A DNA stretch of 64,000 nt, from assembly GCF_016767715.1 (NCBI RefSeq), contig NZ_CP050145.1, positions 2,418,001 through 2,482,000 on the forward strand, written 5' to 3'. Shown piece after piece: positions 11,125 to 19,153 of the stretch; position 1 is the stretch's first letter, and each line of letters begins with the position of its first letter. The position numbers and the translations under genes were made by a program. A model generated the notes under the pieces. It saw nothing but the letters and a program-made list of their open reading frames with translations. It did no database searches and was not told the DNA's origin. This DNA is from Mycobacteroides chelonae (lineage in GTDB: Bacteria > Actinomycetota > Actinomycetes > Mycobacteriales > Mycobacteriaceae).

Positions 11125-11154
11125 TTGACTTATATAAGTAAAGGCTTTTAATAT
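11125..11154 (+). promoter_or_regulatory. ArsR-gene promoter with overlapping 12-bp palindromic operator
   Basis: -35 TTGACT (11125-11130) and -10 TAATAT (11149-11154) have an 18-nt spacer, and the -10 ends 6 nt before GTG 11161, so the message is probably leaderless. A perfect palindrome, ACTTATATAAGT (11128-11139), overlaps the -35 and the spacer. This is the expected layout for autorepression by an ArsR dimer. The AT-rich block stands out sharply from the GC-rich surroundings. Confidence 0.8.
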
Positions 11155-11160
11155 TGCGGC

Positions 11161-11523
11161 GTGCACGCCTTCGACATACTCGGAGACTCGGTGCGCCGGC
11201 GCATTTTGGAGCTGATCCAGGCGGGGGAGATGTCCTCGGGTGCCGTTACCGAGGTGATCCGGTCGGAGTTCGCGATAAGCCAGCCTGCCGTATCACAGCA
11301 CCTGAAGGTGCTGCGCGACAACGGGTTCGCGACGGTACGTACCGAAGGAACCCGGCGTCTCTACAGCCTGGACGCCGCGCCGCTCCGGGAAGTGGACCGC
11401 TGGCTCGACACCTTTCGCCGCAACTGGACTCCGCATTTGGATGCGCTGGCCACCGAGATCTCCCGCGGCAAGCGGCACCGCGCATCCGCAAGCCCCCGAA
11501 ACGACAAGGAGGACATCGCGTGA
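11161..11523 (+). CDS. ArsR-family transcriptional regulator
   Basis: A 120-aa winged-helix repressor: FDILGDSVRRRILELIQAGE, then the recognition helix region ISQPAVSQHLKVLRDNGFA and the wing VRTEGTRRLYSLD. No cysteine-rich metal site (such as ELCVC) is present, so it is more like the SdpR/PadR-like ArsR group that partners SRPBCC proteins than a metal sensor. The GTG start sits 6 nt after a -10 box, and the palindrome in its promoter is the likely operator. Its stop overlaps the start of the SRPBCC gene (GTGA), so the two are co-translated. Confidence 0.9.
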   Translation: MHAFDILGDSVRRRILELIQAGEMSSGAVTEVIRSEFAISQPAVSQHLKVLRDNGFATVRTEGTRRLYSLDAAPLREVDRWLDTFRRNWTPHLDALATEISRGKRHRASASPRNDKEDIA

Positions 11524-12158
11524 TCGACGTTCAGCATCAGCTCAACGCCGTCCGCCGCACGGTCGGCACCAGGACATTCCAGGCACGAGAGGCGCGCGTT
11601 GTGACGGTCAGTCAGACCTACGACACCAACGCCGAAGACCTATGGGATGCCTGTACCAACGCCGAACGCATCCCGCGGTGGTTCCTGCCGGTCACCGGAG
11701 ACCTACGCCTCGGAGGCCATTACTCATTGGAGGGCAACGCATCTGGAACCGTGCTCACCTGCGATGCGCCGCATTCGTTCAGCGCGTCCTGGGAAGCCAT
11801 GGGCGCCACCAGCTGGATCGAGGTGACGATTACCCCCGAGTCCGGCGACCGGGCCACCTTCACCCTGGAACACATCTCCGATATCAGCGACGACGACGAA
11901 CACTGGCTGCAGTTCGGTCCGGGCGCTGTCGGAGTCGGTTGGGACTCTGGGATTCTGGGCCTGGCCGGATACCTCGCGTCACCGGAGGATCGGATTACTC
12001 CCGAAGAGGGAGCGGCCTGGGCGGCTGGCGATGAGGGGCGCGCATTCATGGCCGGCTCCAGCGAACGGTGGTACGAGGCGGCCGTTGCCTCCGGTATGGA
12101 CCCAGCGCAGGCCCGAGGCATGGCAGATCGCACCACGCAGGCCTATACCGCGGGCTGA
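11520..12158 (+). CDS. SRPBCC (AHSA1-like) domain protein paired with ArsR regulator
   Basis: 212 aa. A START/AHSA1 fold is suggested by VSQTYDTNAEDLWDACTNAE and IPRWFLPVTGDLRLGGHYSL, followed by GNASGTVLTCD and SWEAMGATSWIEVTI. This is the common activator-of-HSP90-like / Bet v1 fold that binds a hydrophobic ligand. The C-terminal part (ITPEEGAAWAAGDEGRAFM and on to the end) is a helical extension. ArsR-SRPBCC pairs are widespread in actinobacteria, with ligands mostly unknown. The GTG start at 11520 overlaps the ArsR stop. Confidence 0.85.
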   Translation: MIDVQHQLNAVRRTVGTRTFQAREARVVTVSQTYDTNAEDLWDACTNAERIPRWFLPVTGDLRLGGHYSLEGNASGTVLTCDAPHSFSASWEAMGATSWIEVTITPESGDRATFTLEHISDISDDDEHWLQFGPGAVGVGWDSGILGLAGYLASPEDRITPEEGAAWAAGDEGRAFMAGSSERWYEAAVASGMDPAQARGMADRTTQAYTAG

Positions 12159-12194
12159 AGTGGCCGGCGCCACAGCGGACGCTAGTATCGGCCC

Positions 12195-12710
12195 ATGACC
12201 ACATCGGCAATGCCGCCGGATGTTTCTGGATTTGGACGCGTCACCCAAATTGCTTGGGTTACTGATGATCTCGACGCCACGGAAGGCATGCTCAGTGCCG
12301 TATTCGGGGTCAAGAAATGGACGCGAATTCCAGATGTGCACTTCGGCCCCGACTCGTGCACCTATCGCGGTGCGCCGGCCGACTTCACCGCGACCATCGC
12401 GCTGAGCTACCTCGACGACATGCAACTCGAACTGATCCGCCCGGTCAGCGGTGTAAGCATCTATTCGGAGTTTCTGGAACAACATCCCCCGGGGCTGCAC
12501 CACGTATGCGTGGAACCGCCCGACATGGACGTTGCGGTCCAACAGGCCACGGCACGCGGCATGGCAGTGGTCCAAGACGGTGTGATGCCCGGCGGTATGC
12601 GCTTTGCCTACCTCTCGGCACCTGAGGCCGCGTTGCCGTACATGGAACTGGCCCATGTCCCGTCCGAAATCCGGGCGTTCTACGACTACATCAAGAGTGA
12701 GCAGGCATGA
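12195..12710 (+). CDS. VOC-superfamily (glyoxalase/dioxygenase fold) protein
   Basis: 171 aa with the paired beta-alpha-beta-beta-beta layout of VOC proteins: RVTQIAWVTDDLDATEGML at the start and, in the second module, GLHHVCVEPPDMDVAVQQA and MRFAYLSAPEAALPYMELA. Candidate metal ligands are the GLHHVC histidines and the E of PYMELA. It resembles methylmalonyl-CoA-epimerase-like or glyoxalase-like proteins; the reaction is not determined. Its stop overlaps the ATG of the flavoprotein (ATGA), which suggests a shared catabolic step. Confidence 0.85.
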   Translation: MTTSAMPPDVSGFGRVTQIAWVTDDLDATEGMLSAVFGVKKWTRIPDVHFGPDSCTYRGAPADFTATIALSYLDDMQLELIRPVSGVSIYSEFLEQHPPGLHHVCVEPPDMDVAVQQATARGMAVVQDGVMPGGMRFAYLSAPEAALPYMELAHVPSEIRAFYDYIKSEQA

Positions 12711-14170
12711 GCGCAGCGATACCGGAAACCGTAGCGGTCCAGGACGTCACGGAGTGGTCTGACGAGGTAGATGTACTGGTCATCGGATTCGGCATGGGCG
12801 GCGGATGTGCCGCCGTCTCGGCCGCCGAGGCGGGCGCACGCGTACTCGCCCTTGAGCGTGCCGCTTCCGCGGGCGGGACCACCGCCATGGCGGGCGGGCA
12901 TTTCTACCTCGGCGGCGGCACCGCGGTTCAGGAGGCCACCGGACATGCCGACAGCGCTGACGAAATGTACAAATACCTCATGGCGGTATCTCCGGATCCC
13001 GATCCGGAGAAGATCCGTCTGTACTGCGACGGAAGTGTCGATCATTTCAATTGGCTTGAGGCGCTGGGTTTTCAGTTCGAACGCAGCTTCTATCCGGAGA
13101 AGGCGGTTATCCAGCCCAACACCGAAGGGCTGATGTTCACGGGCAACGAGCTGGTGTGGCCGTACCGCGATCAGGCCGTTCCGGCGCCACGCGGACACAA
13201 GGTGCCCAAGCCCGGCGACACCGGCGGTGCGGGCATGGTCGTTGACCTGCTCGCACGGCGTGCCGACGAGCTGGGTGTACCCATCCGCTATGAGACCGGC
13301 GCCACGGCGCTCATCCTCGACGAGGAGGGTGCGGTCGTGGGCGCCACGTGGAAACGTTTCGCGGAAACCGGTGCGATACGCGCGAAGTCAGTGATCATCG
13401 CGGCGGGCGGATTCGTCATGAACCCCGCCATGGTGGCCGAGTACACCCCCAAGCTCGCCGAGAAACCCTTCGTGCTCGGCAGTACCTACGACGACGGTCT
13501 CGGCATCAGACTCGGGGTGTCCGCGGGTGCAGGCACCCGCAACATGAACCAGATCTTCGTGACTGCTCCGGTGTACCCGCCGTCGGGATTGCTCACCGGA
13601 ATCATCGTCAACAAGAACGGTGAACGATTCGTCGCCGAAGACTCCTACCATTCCAGGACCTCTGGGTTCGTGATGGATCAGCCCGACAGTGCCGCCTACC
13701 TGATTGTCGACTCCGAGCACATGGATCGGCCGACCTTGCCGTTGACGCCGTTCATCGATGGCTGGGAGACCGTCGCGGAAATGGAAGCGGCGCTGGGCAT
13801 CCCGGCGGGAAACCTTGGGAAGACCTTGCAGCGGTACAACGAACATGCCGCCAGGGGAGAGGACCCCGACTTCCATAAGTACCCGAAATACCTTGCCGCG
13901 CAGGGAACCGGCCCATGGGGTGCATTCGATCTGACCCTTGGTAAGGCGATCTATGCGGGATTCACGCTGGGTGGACTTCGTACGGATGCGGACGGACGTG
14001 TGCTCGCCGAATCCGGCGAGCCGATATCGGGTCTCTATGCGGCGGGCGCCAGCGCTTCGAACATTGCTCAGGACGGGAAGGGCTACAGCAGCGGAACCCG
14101 GCTTGGCGAAGCGTCGTTCTTCGGCCGGCGCGCAGGTTCGCACGCGTCAGCAGGGGTATCCACCGGCTAA
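12707..14170 (+). CDS. FAD-dependent oxidoreductase of the 3-ketosteroid dehydrogenase / fumarate reductase flavoprotein family
   Basis: 487 aa. The N-terminal FAD motif is VDVLVIGFGMGGGCAAVSAA followed by the acidic ribose-binding LALERA. GGTTAMAGGHFYLGGG follows, as in KstD-like proteins. The second part has AKSVIIAAGGFVMNP, and the C-terminal FAD-binding GLYAAGASASN...YSSGTRLGEASFFGRRAG is characteristic. Such enzymes introduce double bonds next to carbonyls (steroid delta-1 or delta-4 desaturation) or reduce enoates; the substrate is not known. It is translationally coupled to the VOC gene. KstD1 enzymes are usually longer (about 550-570 aa), so this is a KstD-like member, not KstD itself. 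Confidence 0.87.
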   Translation: MSAAIPETVAVQDVTEWSDEVDVLVIGFGMGGGCAAVSAAEAGARVLALERAASAGGTTAMAGGHFYLGGGTAVQEATGHADSADEMYKYLMAVSPDPDPEKIRLYCDGSVDHFNWLEALGFQFERSFYPEKAVIQPNTEGLMFTGNELVWPYRDQAVPAPRGHKVPKPGDTGGAGMVVDLLARRADELGVPIRYETGATALILDEEGAVVGATWKRFAETGAIRAKSVIIAAGGFVMNPAMVAEYTPKLAEKPFVLGSTYDDGLGIRLGVSAGAGTRNMNQIFVTAPVYPPSGLLTGIIVNKNGERFVAEDSYHSRTSGFVMDQPDSAAYLIVDSEHMDRPTLPLTPFIDGWETVAEMEAALGIPAGNLGKTLQRYNEHAARGEDPDFHKYPKYLAAQGTGPWGAFDLTLGKAIYAGFTLGGLRTDADGRVLAESGEPISGLYAAGASASNIAQDGKGYSSGTRLGEASFFGRRAGSHASAGVSTG

Positions 14171-14292
14171 TCCGATCTGGCACGCTATGTGAGGCCGGTC
14201 ACAAACGTGCATCAAATGGTCGTCCAACGGGATAGCCGGTGGGTGACCGTGAACATGTCGCCTAGGCTGGGCGCAACGGAAAGGTGACTCCA

Positions 14293-14691
14293 ATGGCGGA
14301 GGTCTATACCAGCAACGGGAACCGGCCCGCCCCGGCCCGTAAGATCCGCAAGCTGGCCAACGTCGCACTGAACATCGATGGCACCGTCGGACATATCGAA
14401 TCGATGGCTGTGGAAGTGCACGACCTCACCGATCGGGTGGGTTCGATGCTCGACCACCTGGACTCCAGCCTGGAGCGGCTCGACGACTCCCTCGACTCGC
14501 TGAACCTCACGTTGAACAATCTGGCCGAGACCACCACGACCCTGGCTAACACGATGACGAGCCTCGAGACCCTCATCGACGTGGTCAATCCGCTCATCCG
14601 CGTACTGAAGGTCGCGCTCTACCCCACGAAGATCGTGCTGGATTTCGCCGACGATCGGATCGCCCAAGTCGAACGCGCCCTGCACCGGTAG
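14293..14691 (+). CDS. Small coiled-coil protein of unknown function
   Basis: 132 aa, no family recognised. After a basic N-terminus (RPAPARKIRKLANVAL) the middle is a long regular heptad-like region of Asp/Leu/Ser (HDLTDRVGSMLDHLDSSLER, then repeated DDSLDSLNLTLNNLAETTTT), strongly predicting a coiled coil. A short hydrophobic helix follows (LIDVVNPLIRVLKVALYP), then an amphipathic end. It resembles actinobacterial phasin- or apolipoprotein-like helical proteins only in pattern. I chose ATG 14293 because GGAAAGG lies just upstream; GTG 14284 is an in-frame alternative. It stands alone between the KstD-like gene and the ABC1 kinase. Confidence 0.75.
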   Translation: MAEVYTSNGNRPAPARKIRKLANVALNIDGTVGHIESMAVEVHDLTDRVGSMLDHLDSSLERLDDSLDSLNLTLNNLAETTTTLANTMTSLETLIDVVNPLIRVLKVALYPTKIVLDFADDRIAQVERALHR

Positions 14692-14733
14692 GGCTTCCTT
14701 CCCTGGTCATCCCCGGATACTCCTGACGTTCGA

Positions 14734-14763
14734 TTAACATACATACCGGATTGTCGGTAATGT
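14734..14763 (+). promoter_or_regulatory. Promoter of the first ABC1 kinase gene with candidate TetR operator
   Basis: -35 TTAACA (14734-14739), an 18-nt spacer and -10 TAATGT (14758-14763). The spacer carries ACATACATACC (14737-14747) and a perfect inverted repeat TACCG-N6-CGGTA (14744-14759). The ACATAC half-site recurs in the two other promoters of this cluster, which suggests one regulator, probably the TetR protein encoded in between. Confidence 0.6.
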
Positions 14764-14800
14764 CTCATCGACGTAGGTGATGAGGACGAAGGGAGTCGCG

Positions 14801-16159
14801 ATGAGCGATTCATCCGATCAGCCCCGGAGGCCCCGGAAGCTTGATCCGGTTTCCGTCGAGATTCAGTTCGATCGGCTGGCAGCTACGGCCGGTCAGCTCC
14901 TCAAGGCCGGGTCGCGCATCCTGAGCCAACGTCCCACCGAACGCGACCTGCGCCAGGTGGTCGCCAAGGAAATGCGCCGTTCATTTGCCGAACTCGGCCC
15001 CGCCTACGTCAAGTTCGGCCAGCTCATCGCGTCATCGCCGGGGATGTTCCCCGAGGACCTCTCCGCGGAGTTTCGGTCGCTGCTCGATCAGGTACCACCG
15101 GCGAACCCGCGGACCATCCGTTCCATGCTCACCGACGAGCTCGGCGCCCCACCCGAGGACGTGTTCGGCTCCTTCGATGAGGTTCCCTTTGCCTCGGCAT
15201 CCATCGCCCAGGTGCACAAGGCGACCCTGAAGGACGGCACCGCGGTCGTCGTCAAGATCCAGCGCCCCGCGATCCGCACCAGGCTCGCGGCCGATCTGCA
15301 GATCCTCAAACAAATCGCCCGGGGCCTGGAACTCACCGAGATGGGCCGCATGTCGAACATCTACGAGGTGATGCAGGATTTCGAGGCCAATCTCGCCGAG
15401 GAGCTCGACTTCACTCTGGAAGCCCAGGCCATGCGGGACTGGACCGCTGGCCTTGCGGGCTCCAAGTACGCACCGAAGGTGCGAGTACCCCAGCTCTATT
15501 CGGAGCTGTGTACCGACAAGGTGCTCACCATGGAGTACGTCGAGGGCATCCGTATCGACAACGCGGAAGGTATCCGTGCGGCAGGCTTCGACGGCCCCGA
15601 GGTGGTCAAAACCCTCATGCTCACCCTTTTCGATTCGGCGTTCGCCGCGGGCACCTTCCATGGTGATTTGCATGCCGGAAACCTGATGGTGGACCCGCAA
15701 GGGCGAATCGTGTTCCTGGACTTCGGAATCATCGGCCGCCTCGACGAGCGCACCCGCAAGACGCTGCGCGAGTTGATCGGTGCACTCATCATCGAGCCCG
15801 ATGACGAGGCGGCCGCGCGAACGCTGATCAAATTGGGGGCCATCGATCCCGGCGCCGACCCGGCCAAGGTTGCCGAGTCGCTCCGGAAGGTCACCCGTCC
15901 CATGGGTACCTCATTGGGCAAGATCTCCTACGGCACGATCGGCCGACAGCTCACCGCGTTGGGGCGCGAGCACGACGCTATCCTCCCCAAGGAATTCATC
16001 CTGGTGGGCAAGCAACTGCTCTATGTCGAGCGGTACACCAAACTGCTTGCGCCGGACTGGCAGCCGGTGGGGGACCCGGAAATACTCACCTACTTCGGCA
16101 CCTTGATATCGGAGTATCAGCAGGCCCGCGAAGAAATCAAGGATGAGGTCGGAGAATGA
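14801..16159 (+). CDS. ABC1/UbiB-family atypical kinase (paralog 1)
   Basis: 452 aa of the ABC1/ADCK/UbiB family. Hallmarks are the KxGQ motif (YVKFGQLIASSPGMFPEDLS), the A-rich nucleotide loop FASASIAQVHKATLKDGTAV with the following lysine in VVVKIQRP, the E-helix EELDFTLEAQAM, the catalytic HGDLHAGNLMV and the metal-binding FLDFGIIGRLD. Family members are ATPases/kinases tied to quinone and isoprenoid-lipid metabolism; a mycobacterial role is unproven. ATG 14801 is preceded by GAAGGGAG. It shares ATGA with the TetR gene downstream. A second paralog lies convergently at 16856-18382. Confidence 0.9.
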   Translation: MSDSSDQPRRPRKLDPVSVEIQFDRLAATAGQLLKAGSRILSQRPTERDLRQVVAKEMRRSFAELGPAYVKFGQLIASSPGMFPEDLSAEFRSLLDQVPPANPRTIRSMLTDELGAPPEDVFGSFDEVPFASASIAQVHKATLKDGTAVVVKIQRPAIRTRLAADLQILKQIARGLELTEMGRMSNIYEVMQDFEANLAEELDFTLEAQAMRDWTAGLAGSKYAPKVRVPQLYSELCTDKVLTMEYVEGIRIDNAEGIRAAGFDGPEVVKTLMLTLFDSAFAAGTFHGDLHAGNLMVDPQGRIVFLDFGIIGRLDERTRKTLRELIGALIIEPDDEAAARTLIKLGAIDPGADPAKVAESLRKVTRPMGTSLGKISYGTIGRQLTALGREHDAILPKEFILVGKQLLYVERYTKLLAPDWQPVGDPEILTYFGTLISEYQQAREEIKDEVGE

Positions 16160-16872
16160 CACGCACCGCTGGCAGCCCAGCACGGCCTGCTACCCGCGAT
16201 CATCGTGCCGGGCGACGCACTCAGGAGGAACGTAGCGCCGCGATGCGCAGCAGGCTCCTGGACGCCACCGTGGATTGCCTGGTCAAATATGGATACGCGG
16301 GCACCACCACCACGCGCGTGGCGCAACGCGCCGGCGTCACCCGTGGCGCGCTTGTGCACCATTTCCAGTCGAAATCCGAACTTCTCGGAGAATCGGTGCG
16401 GCACTTGGCGTTCAAGCAAGGGCAGGAGATTCTTTCCGAGCTGATAGCGCTGGACAGTGAGAGTGGAACCGACTTCGTCAGCCGTTGTCTGGATGCGCTC
16501 TGGCGAATGCATCAGGGGTCGATGTTCATCGCCACCATGGAGCTATGGATTGCCGCGCGAACCGATCCCGAACTATCGGCTCAGATGGACCAGTTCGAAT
16601 TTATTGTGATGCAGCAGTTCTCGACGCTGGGTCAATCGGTAAGTCAGACCGACGAAGAGCTGCGGGTCATTCGCAACATCACACTCACCGCCATGGACGC
16701 CGTTCGGGGGATCTTGGTCAACAGCATGACCGCACCGCAGGAGGCTCGTGATCAACGCTGGGCGCGCGCCAAGTCGATGTTGTTGAATATCGTCGAGTCG
16801 CCGACGGTCGGTGCGCCACTGGATTCCGCGTTACGCACCATCGACACCGGAAAGCTCAGTCTTTCCGACTAG
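16156..16872 (+). CDS. TetR-family transcriptional regulator
   Basis: 238 aa. After a basic, disordered N-terminus the HTH region reads RSRLLDATVDCLVKYGYAGT, TTTRVAQRAGVTRGALVHHF and QSKSELLGES, the standard TetR DNA-binding domain. The rest is a helical ligand/dimer domain. It is coupled to the ABC1 kinase gene (ATGA) and its 3' end overlaps the convergent second ABC1 gene by 17 bp. The ACATAC/GTATGT repeats in the three promoters around it (14.7, 18.4 and 18.55 kb) are its likely operators (inference). Confidence 0.92.
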   Translation: MTRTAGSPARPATRDHRAGRRTQEERSAAMRSRLLDATVDCLVKYGYAGTTTTRVAQRAGVTRGALVHHFQSKSELLGESVRHLAFKQGQEILSELIALDSESGTDFVSRCLDALWRMHQGSMFIATMELWIAARTDPELSAQMDQFEFIVMQQFSTLGQSVSQTDEELRVIRNITLTAMDAVRGILVNSMTAPQEARDQRWARAKSMLLNIVESPTVGAPLDSALRTIDTGKLSLSD

Positions 16873-18382
16873 GGCCGGACTCTCGCGCCGCTGCTTCCTC
16901 CATGCGTGATTGCTCGGCTTGGATCACCATGTTCCCGAAGTATCCGATGAATGACGGATCCGAGAGAATGGCCCAGTCGGGCGCCAGCAGCTTCATGTAG
17001 CGCTCCACATACAGCAGCTGCTTGGAGATCAGTACCAGCTCGCGCGGGAGTCGCACGTCGTATTCCTTGGCCATCATCGCCAGCTGCTTACCCAGCTGTC
17101 CGTAGGAGATCGCCGAAAGCTTCGATTGCTGTAGGGGACTGGTGAAATCGGAGATGGTCTTGGCGGCAGTTGTGGAATCGGCCGGCTTGCCTCGATCGCC
17201 GATGGCGCCGAGTTTGTATATGCCGCGCGCCACGGCCGCATGATCGTTCTTGACGAACAGATCGACCATGATCTCGGTGAAGATCTTGCGGCTGCGTTCG
17301 TCGATACGGCCAACGATCCCGAAGTCCAGGAAGACGATTCGGCCGTTGGAATCCACCAAGAGATTGCCCGCATGTAGGTCTCCGTGAAAGAGCCCCTTGT
17401 GAAATCCCGTCTCGAACAGTGAGTAGACGATGGCCTTGACCAATCCGACCCCGTCAAAACCGGCCGCGGCGAGCTCGGTGACGTTGTCGATCCGGATTCC
17501 CTCGACATACTCCATCGTGAGTACCCGTTCGGTGCTGTACTGCCAGAACACCTTGGGGACTCGCACCTTGTCGCCGTACTCGGTGTCGGCCAAACTGGCG
17601 ATCCACTGTTCCATGGCGTGGCCCTCGGCCGCGAAATCCAGCTCCTCATTGAGGTTCTGCTCGAAATCCTCGATGATCTCGGTCGCGTTGGTGGCGCGGC
17701 CCAGATCGGTTTTGACGACGACCCGCGCCAGCCGGCCCCAGATTCGGATATCGGCGGCTAACCGGGTGCGGATCTTCGGCCGCTGAATCTTCACCACCAC
17801 CCGTTCACCTGTCTTCAAGGTGGCGTGGTGCACCTGGGCTATGGACGCAGAGGCGAAGGGGTGCTCATCAAATGTTGCGAATATCGTTGCTGGATCAGCG
17901 CCTAACTGCTCCCGCACGGTCTGGTGGATCAGTTCAGATGAAGCCGGCGGAACTCTGTCGAGCAGGGTGCGGAACTCGTTGGACAGCGCCTCGGGGAAGA
18001 CGCCGGGGGAGGAGGCGATGAGCTGTCCCAGCTTCACGTAGGTGGGACCCATCAGGGCGAAGGTCCGGCGCAGCTCGTGTGCCGCGCGCACTTCCAGAGA
18101 CTTCCCGCGACGGGGCCGCACCAGCAGGCGGGCTCCAGAACTGGCCAGTCGGGACGCGGCGATGCCGACGCGCCCGACCTCCACTCTTAGCGGGGGTGGA
18201 TGCAACGTGACCCGCGGGCGGGTGATCTCGATATCGATCGCCCCCCTGGCCGGTTGCGAATTCGCCGTTGCCGCGGCGATTTCCGAGGTAGATTCCGGGG
18301 GGCCGGGCTGTTGTGTCCCACTCTCGGACAGTCCAGTGGCGAGGGGCGCCGCGTCGTTGCCCGCGCCCTCGGGGGTGGTCAT
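16856..18382 (-). CDS. ABC1/UbiB-family atypical kinase (paralog 2)
   Basis: 508 aa. It has the same ABC1 signature as the gene at 14801: YVKLGQLIASSPGVFPEALS, FASASIAQVHHATLKTGERV, VVVKIQRPKIRTRLAADI, NEELDFAAEGHAMEQW, FHGDLHAGNLLVDSNGR and IVFLDFGIVGRIDERS. It differs by an N-terminal extension of about 60 residues (Pro/Ala/Thr-rich). The start ATG 18382 is 7 nt from a TACAGT -10, so it is probably leaderless; the frame continues upstream but without support. It is convergent with TetR (17-bp 3' overlap) and divergent from the SRPBCC-acyl-CoA dehydrogenase pair. The duplication suggests a regulated lipid/quinone function, not yet defined. Confidence 0.9.
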   Translation of the reverse strand: MTTPEGAGNDAAPLATGLSESGTQQPGPPESTSEIAAATANSQPARGAIDIEITRPRVTLHPPPLRVEVGRVGIAASRLASSGARLLVRPRRGKSLEVRAAHELRRTFALMGPTYVKLGQLIASSPGVFPEALSNEFRTLLDRVPPASSELIHQTVREQLGADPATIFATFDEHPFASASIAQVHHATLKTGERVVVKIQRPKIRTRLAADIRIWGRLARVVVKTDLGRATNATEIIEDFEQNLNEELDFAAEGHAMEQWIASLADTEYGDKVRVPKVFWQYSTERVLTMEYVEGIRIDNVTELAAAGFDGVGLVKAIVYSLFETGFHKGLFHGDLHAGNLLVDSNGRIVFLDFGIVGRIDERSRKIFTEIMVDLFVKNDHAAVARGIYKLGAIGDRGKPADSTTAAKTISDFTSPLQQSKLSAISYGQLGKQLAMMAKEYDVRLPRELVLISKQLLYVERYMKLLAPDWAILSDPSFIGYFGNMVIQAEQSRMEEAAARESGPSRKD

Positions 18383-18389
18383 GTGCGCC

Positions 18390-18420
18390 ACTGTAATACA
18401 TACGAGCACAGTTGTATGTA
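18390..18420 (-). promoter_or_regulatory. Promoter/operator of the second ABC1 kinase gene
   Basis: On the minus strand a TACAGT -10 (18390-18395) lies 7 nt before ATG 18382. Immediately upstream is an inverted repeat with arms TACATAC (18397-18403) and GTATGTA (18414-18420) and a 10-nt spacer. The arms are the same heptamers seen at 18548-18567, which supports a shared repressor. Confidence 0.7.
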
Positions 18421-18547
18421 ACGTGCGCTGAGCTACTGCCGGGTAGCCGCAGAATCGGGCCCATCCACCCACAGGTCTGTCGGTATTTGACGGCAGTACA
18501 CCTGCATTTAGTCGGCGCGCAGTGCGAGATCAGCAGTAATTGCATCT

Positions 18548-18571
18548 TACATACACGAGGGTATGTATGTT
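18548..18571 (+). promoter_or_regulatory. Promoter/operator of the SRPBCC-acyl-CoA dehydrogenase unit
   Basis: Inverted repeat TACATAC-ACGAGG-GTATGTA (18548-18567), with 7-bp perfect arms, overlaps a TATGTT -10 hexamer (18566-18571). The message would have a short leader of about 53 nt ending in AAAGGAG before ATG 18631. It is the best-conserved copy of the putative TetR operator. Confidence 0.7.
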
Positions 18572-18630
18572 ACGTTCGGATCCGCTGGTGCCAATCCGTG
18601 CCAGACCAATGACAAAGGAGTCTTCCGCCC

Positions 18631-19107
18631 ATGTCCGAGCTGCACTCCAGCATCGACCTCCCGTACAGCATCGACAAGCTCTGGTCGGTGTTGCCGGATC
18701 TCAACAAATACGACGAGTGGATGACCATCCACACCGGATTCAAGGGCGATGTCCCGGCGATCGAGGACATCAAGGTCGGCACCAAGTTCTCCGAAATCGT
18801 CACCCTCATGGGCATGGCCAACACGGTCGAGTGGACCGTGCAGGAGTTCACCCCGGCAGACGAGGTGCTGTCCGCCAAGAAGGGCGCCTTCAAGCTGGGC
18901 GGGACCGGTATGGCCGGAGTCGAGGCCATCATCAAGTCGAGTGTCGAAGAAATCGATGCCGACAACACCCGGGTGAACGTGGACTCGTCCTTCACCGGGC
19001 AGATGCTCACCGGGGCAATCGGCACGGCCATCGATAAGGCCGTGCAGGAAGAGCTCGAAAACTCCGTCGCCCGCCTCAAAGAGTTGCTGGCCAAGGAACT
19101 CGGCTAA
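18631..19107 (+). CDS. SRPBCC (polyketide cyclase/dehydrase-like) family protein
   Basis: 158 aa with the typical opening of a small SRPBCC protein (SIDLPYSIDKLWSVLPDLNK, YDEWMTIHTGF). The mid region is LMGMANTVEWTVQEF and the long C-terminal helix is GTAIDKAVQEELENSVARLKELLAKEL. No catalytic motif is evident; the fold holds a hydrophobic ligand. It heads a unit with the acyl-CoA dehydrogenase 46 bp downstream and lies behind the operator shared with the ABC1 kinases. A role in handling a hydrophobic acyl or isoprenoid substrate is plausible but inferred. Confidence 0.88.
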   Translation: MSELHSSIDLPYSIDKLWSVLPDLNKYDEWMTIHTGFKGDVPAIEDIKVGTKFSEIVTLMGMANTVEWTVQEFTPADEVLSAKKGAFKLGGTGMAGVEAIIKSSVEEIDADNTRVNVDSSFTGQMLTGAIGTAIDKAVQEELENSVARLKELLAKELG

Positions 19108-19153
19108 CCGGGTCTGCCGACGTCGATCACTTTCACAGGAGAAAGCAGGAGAC

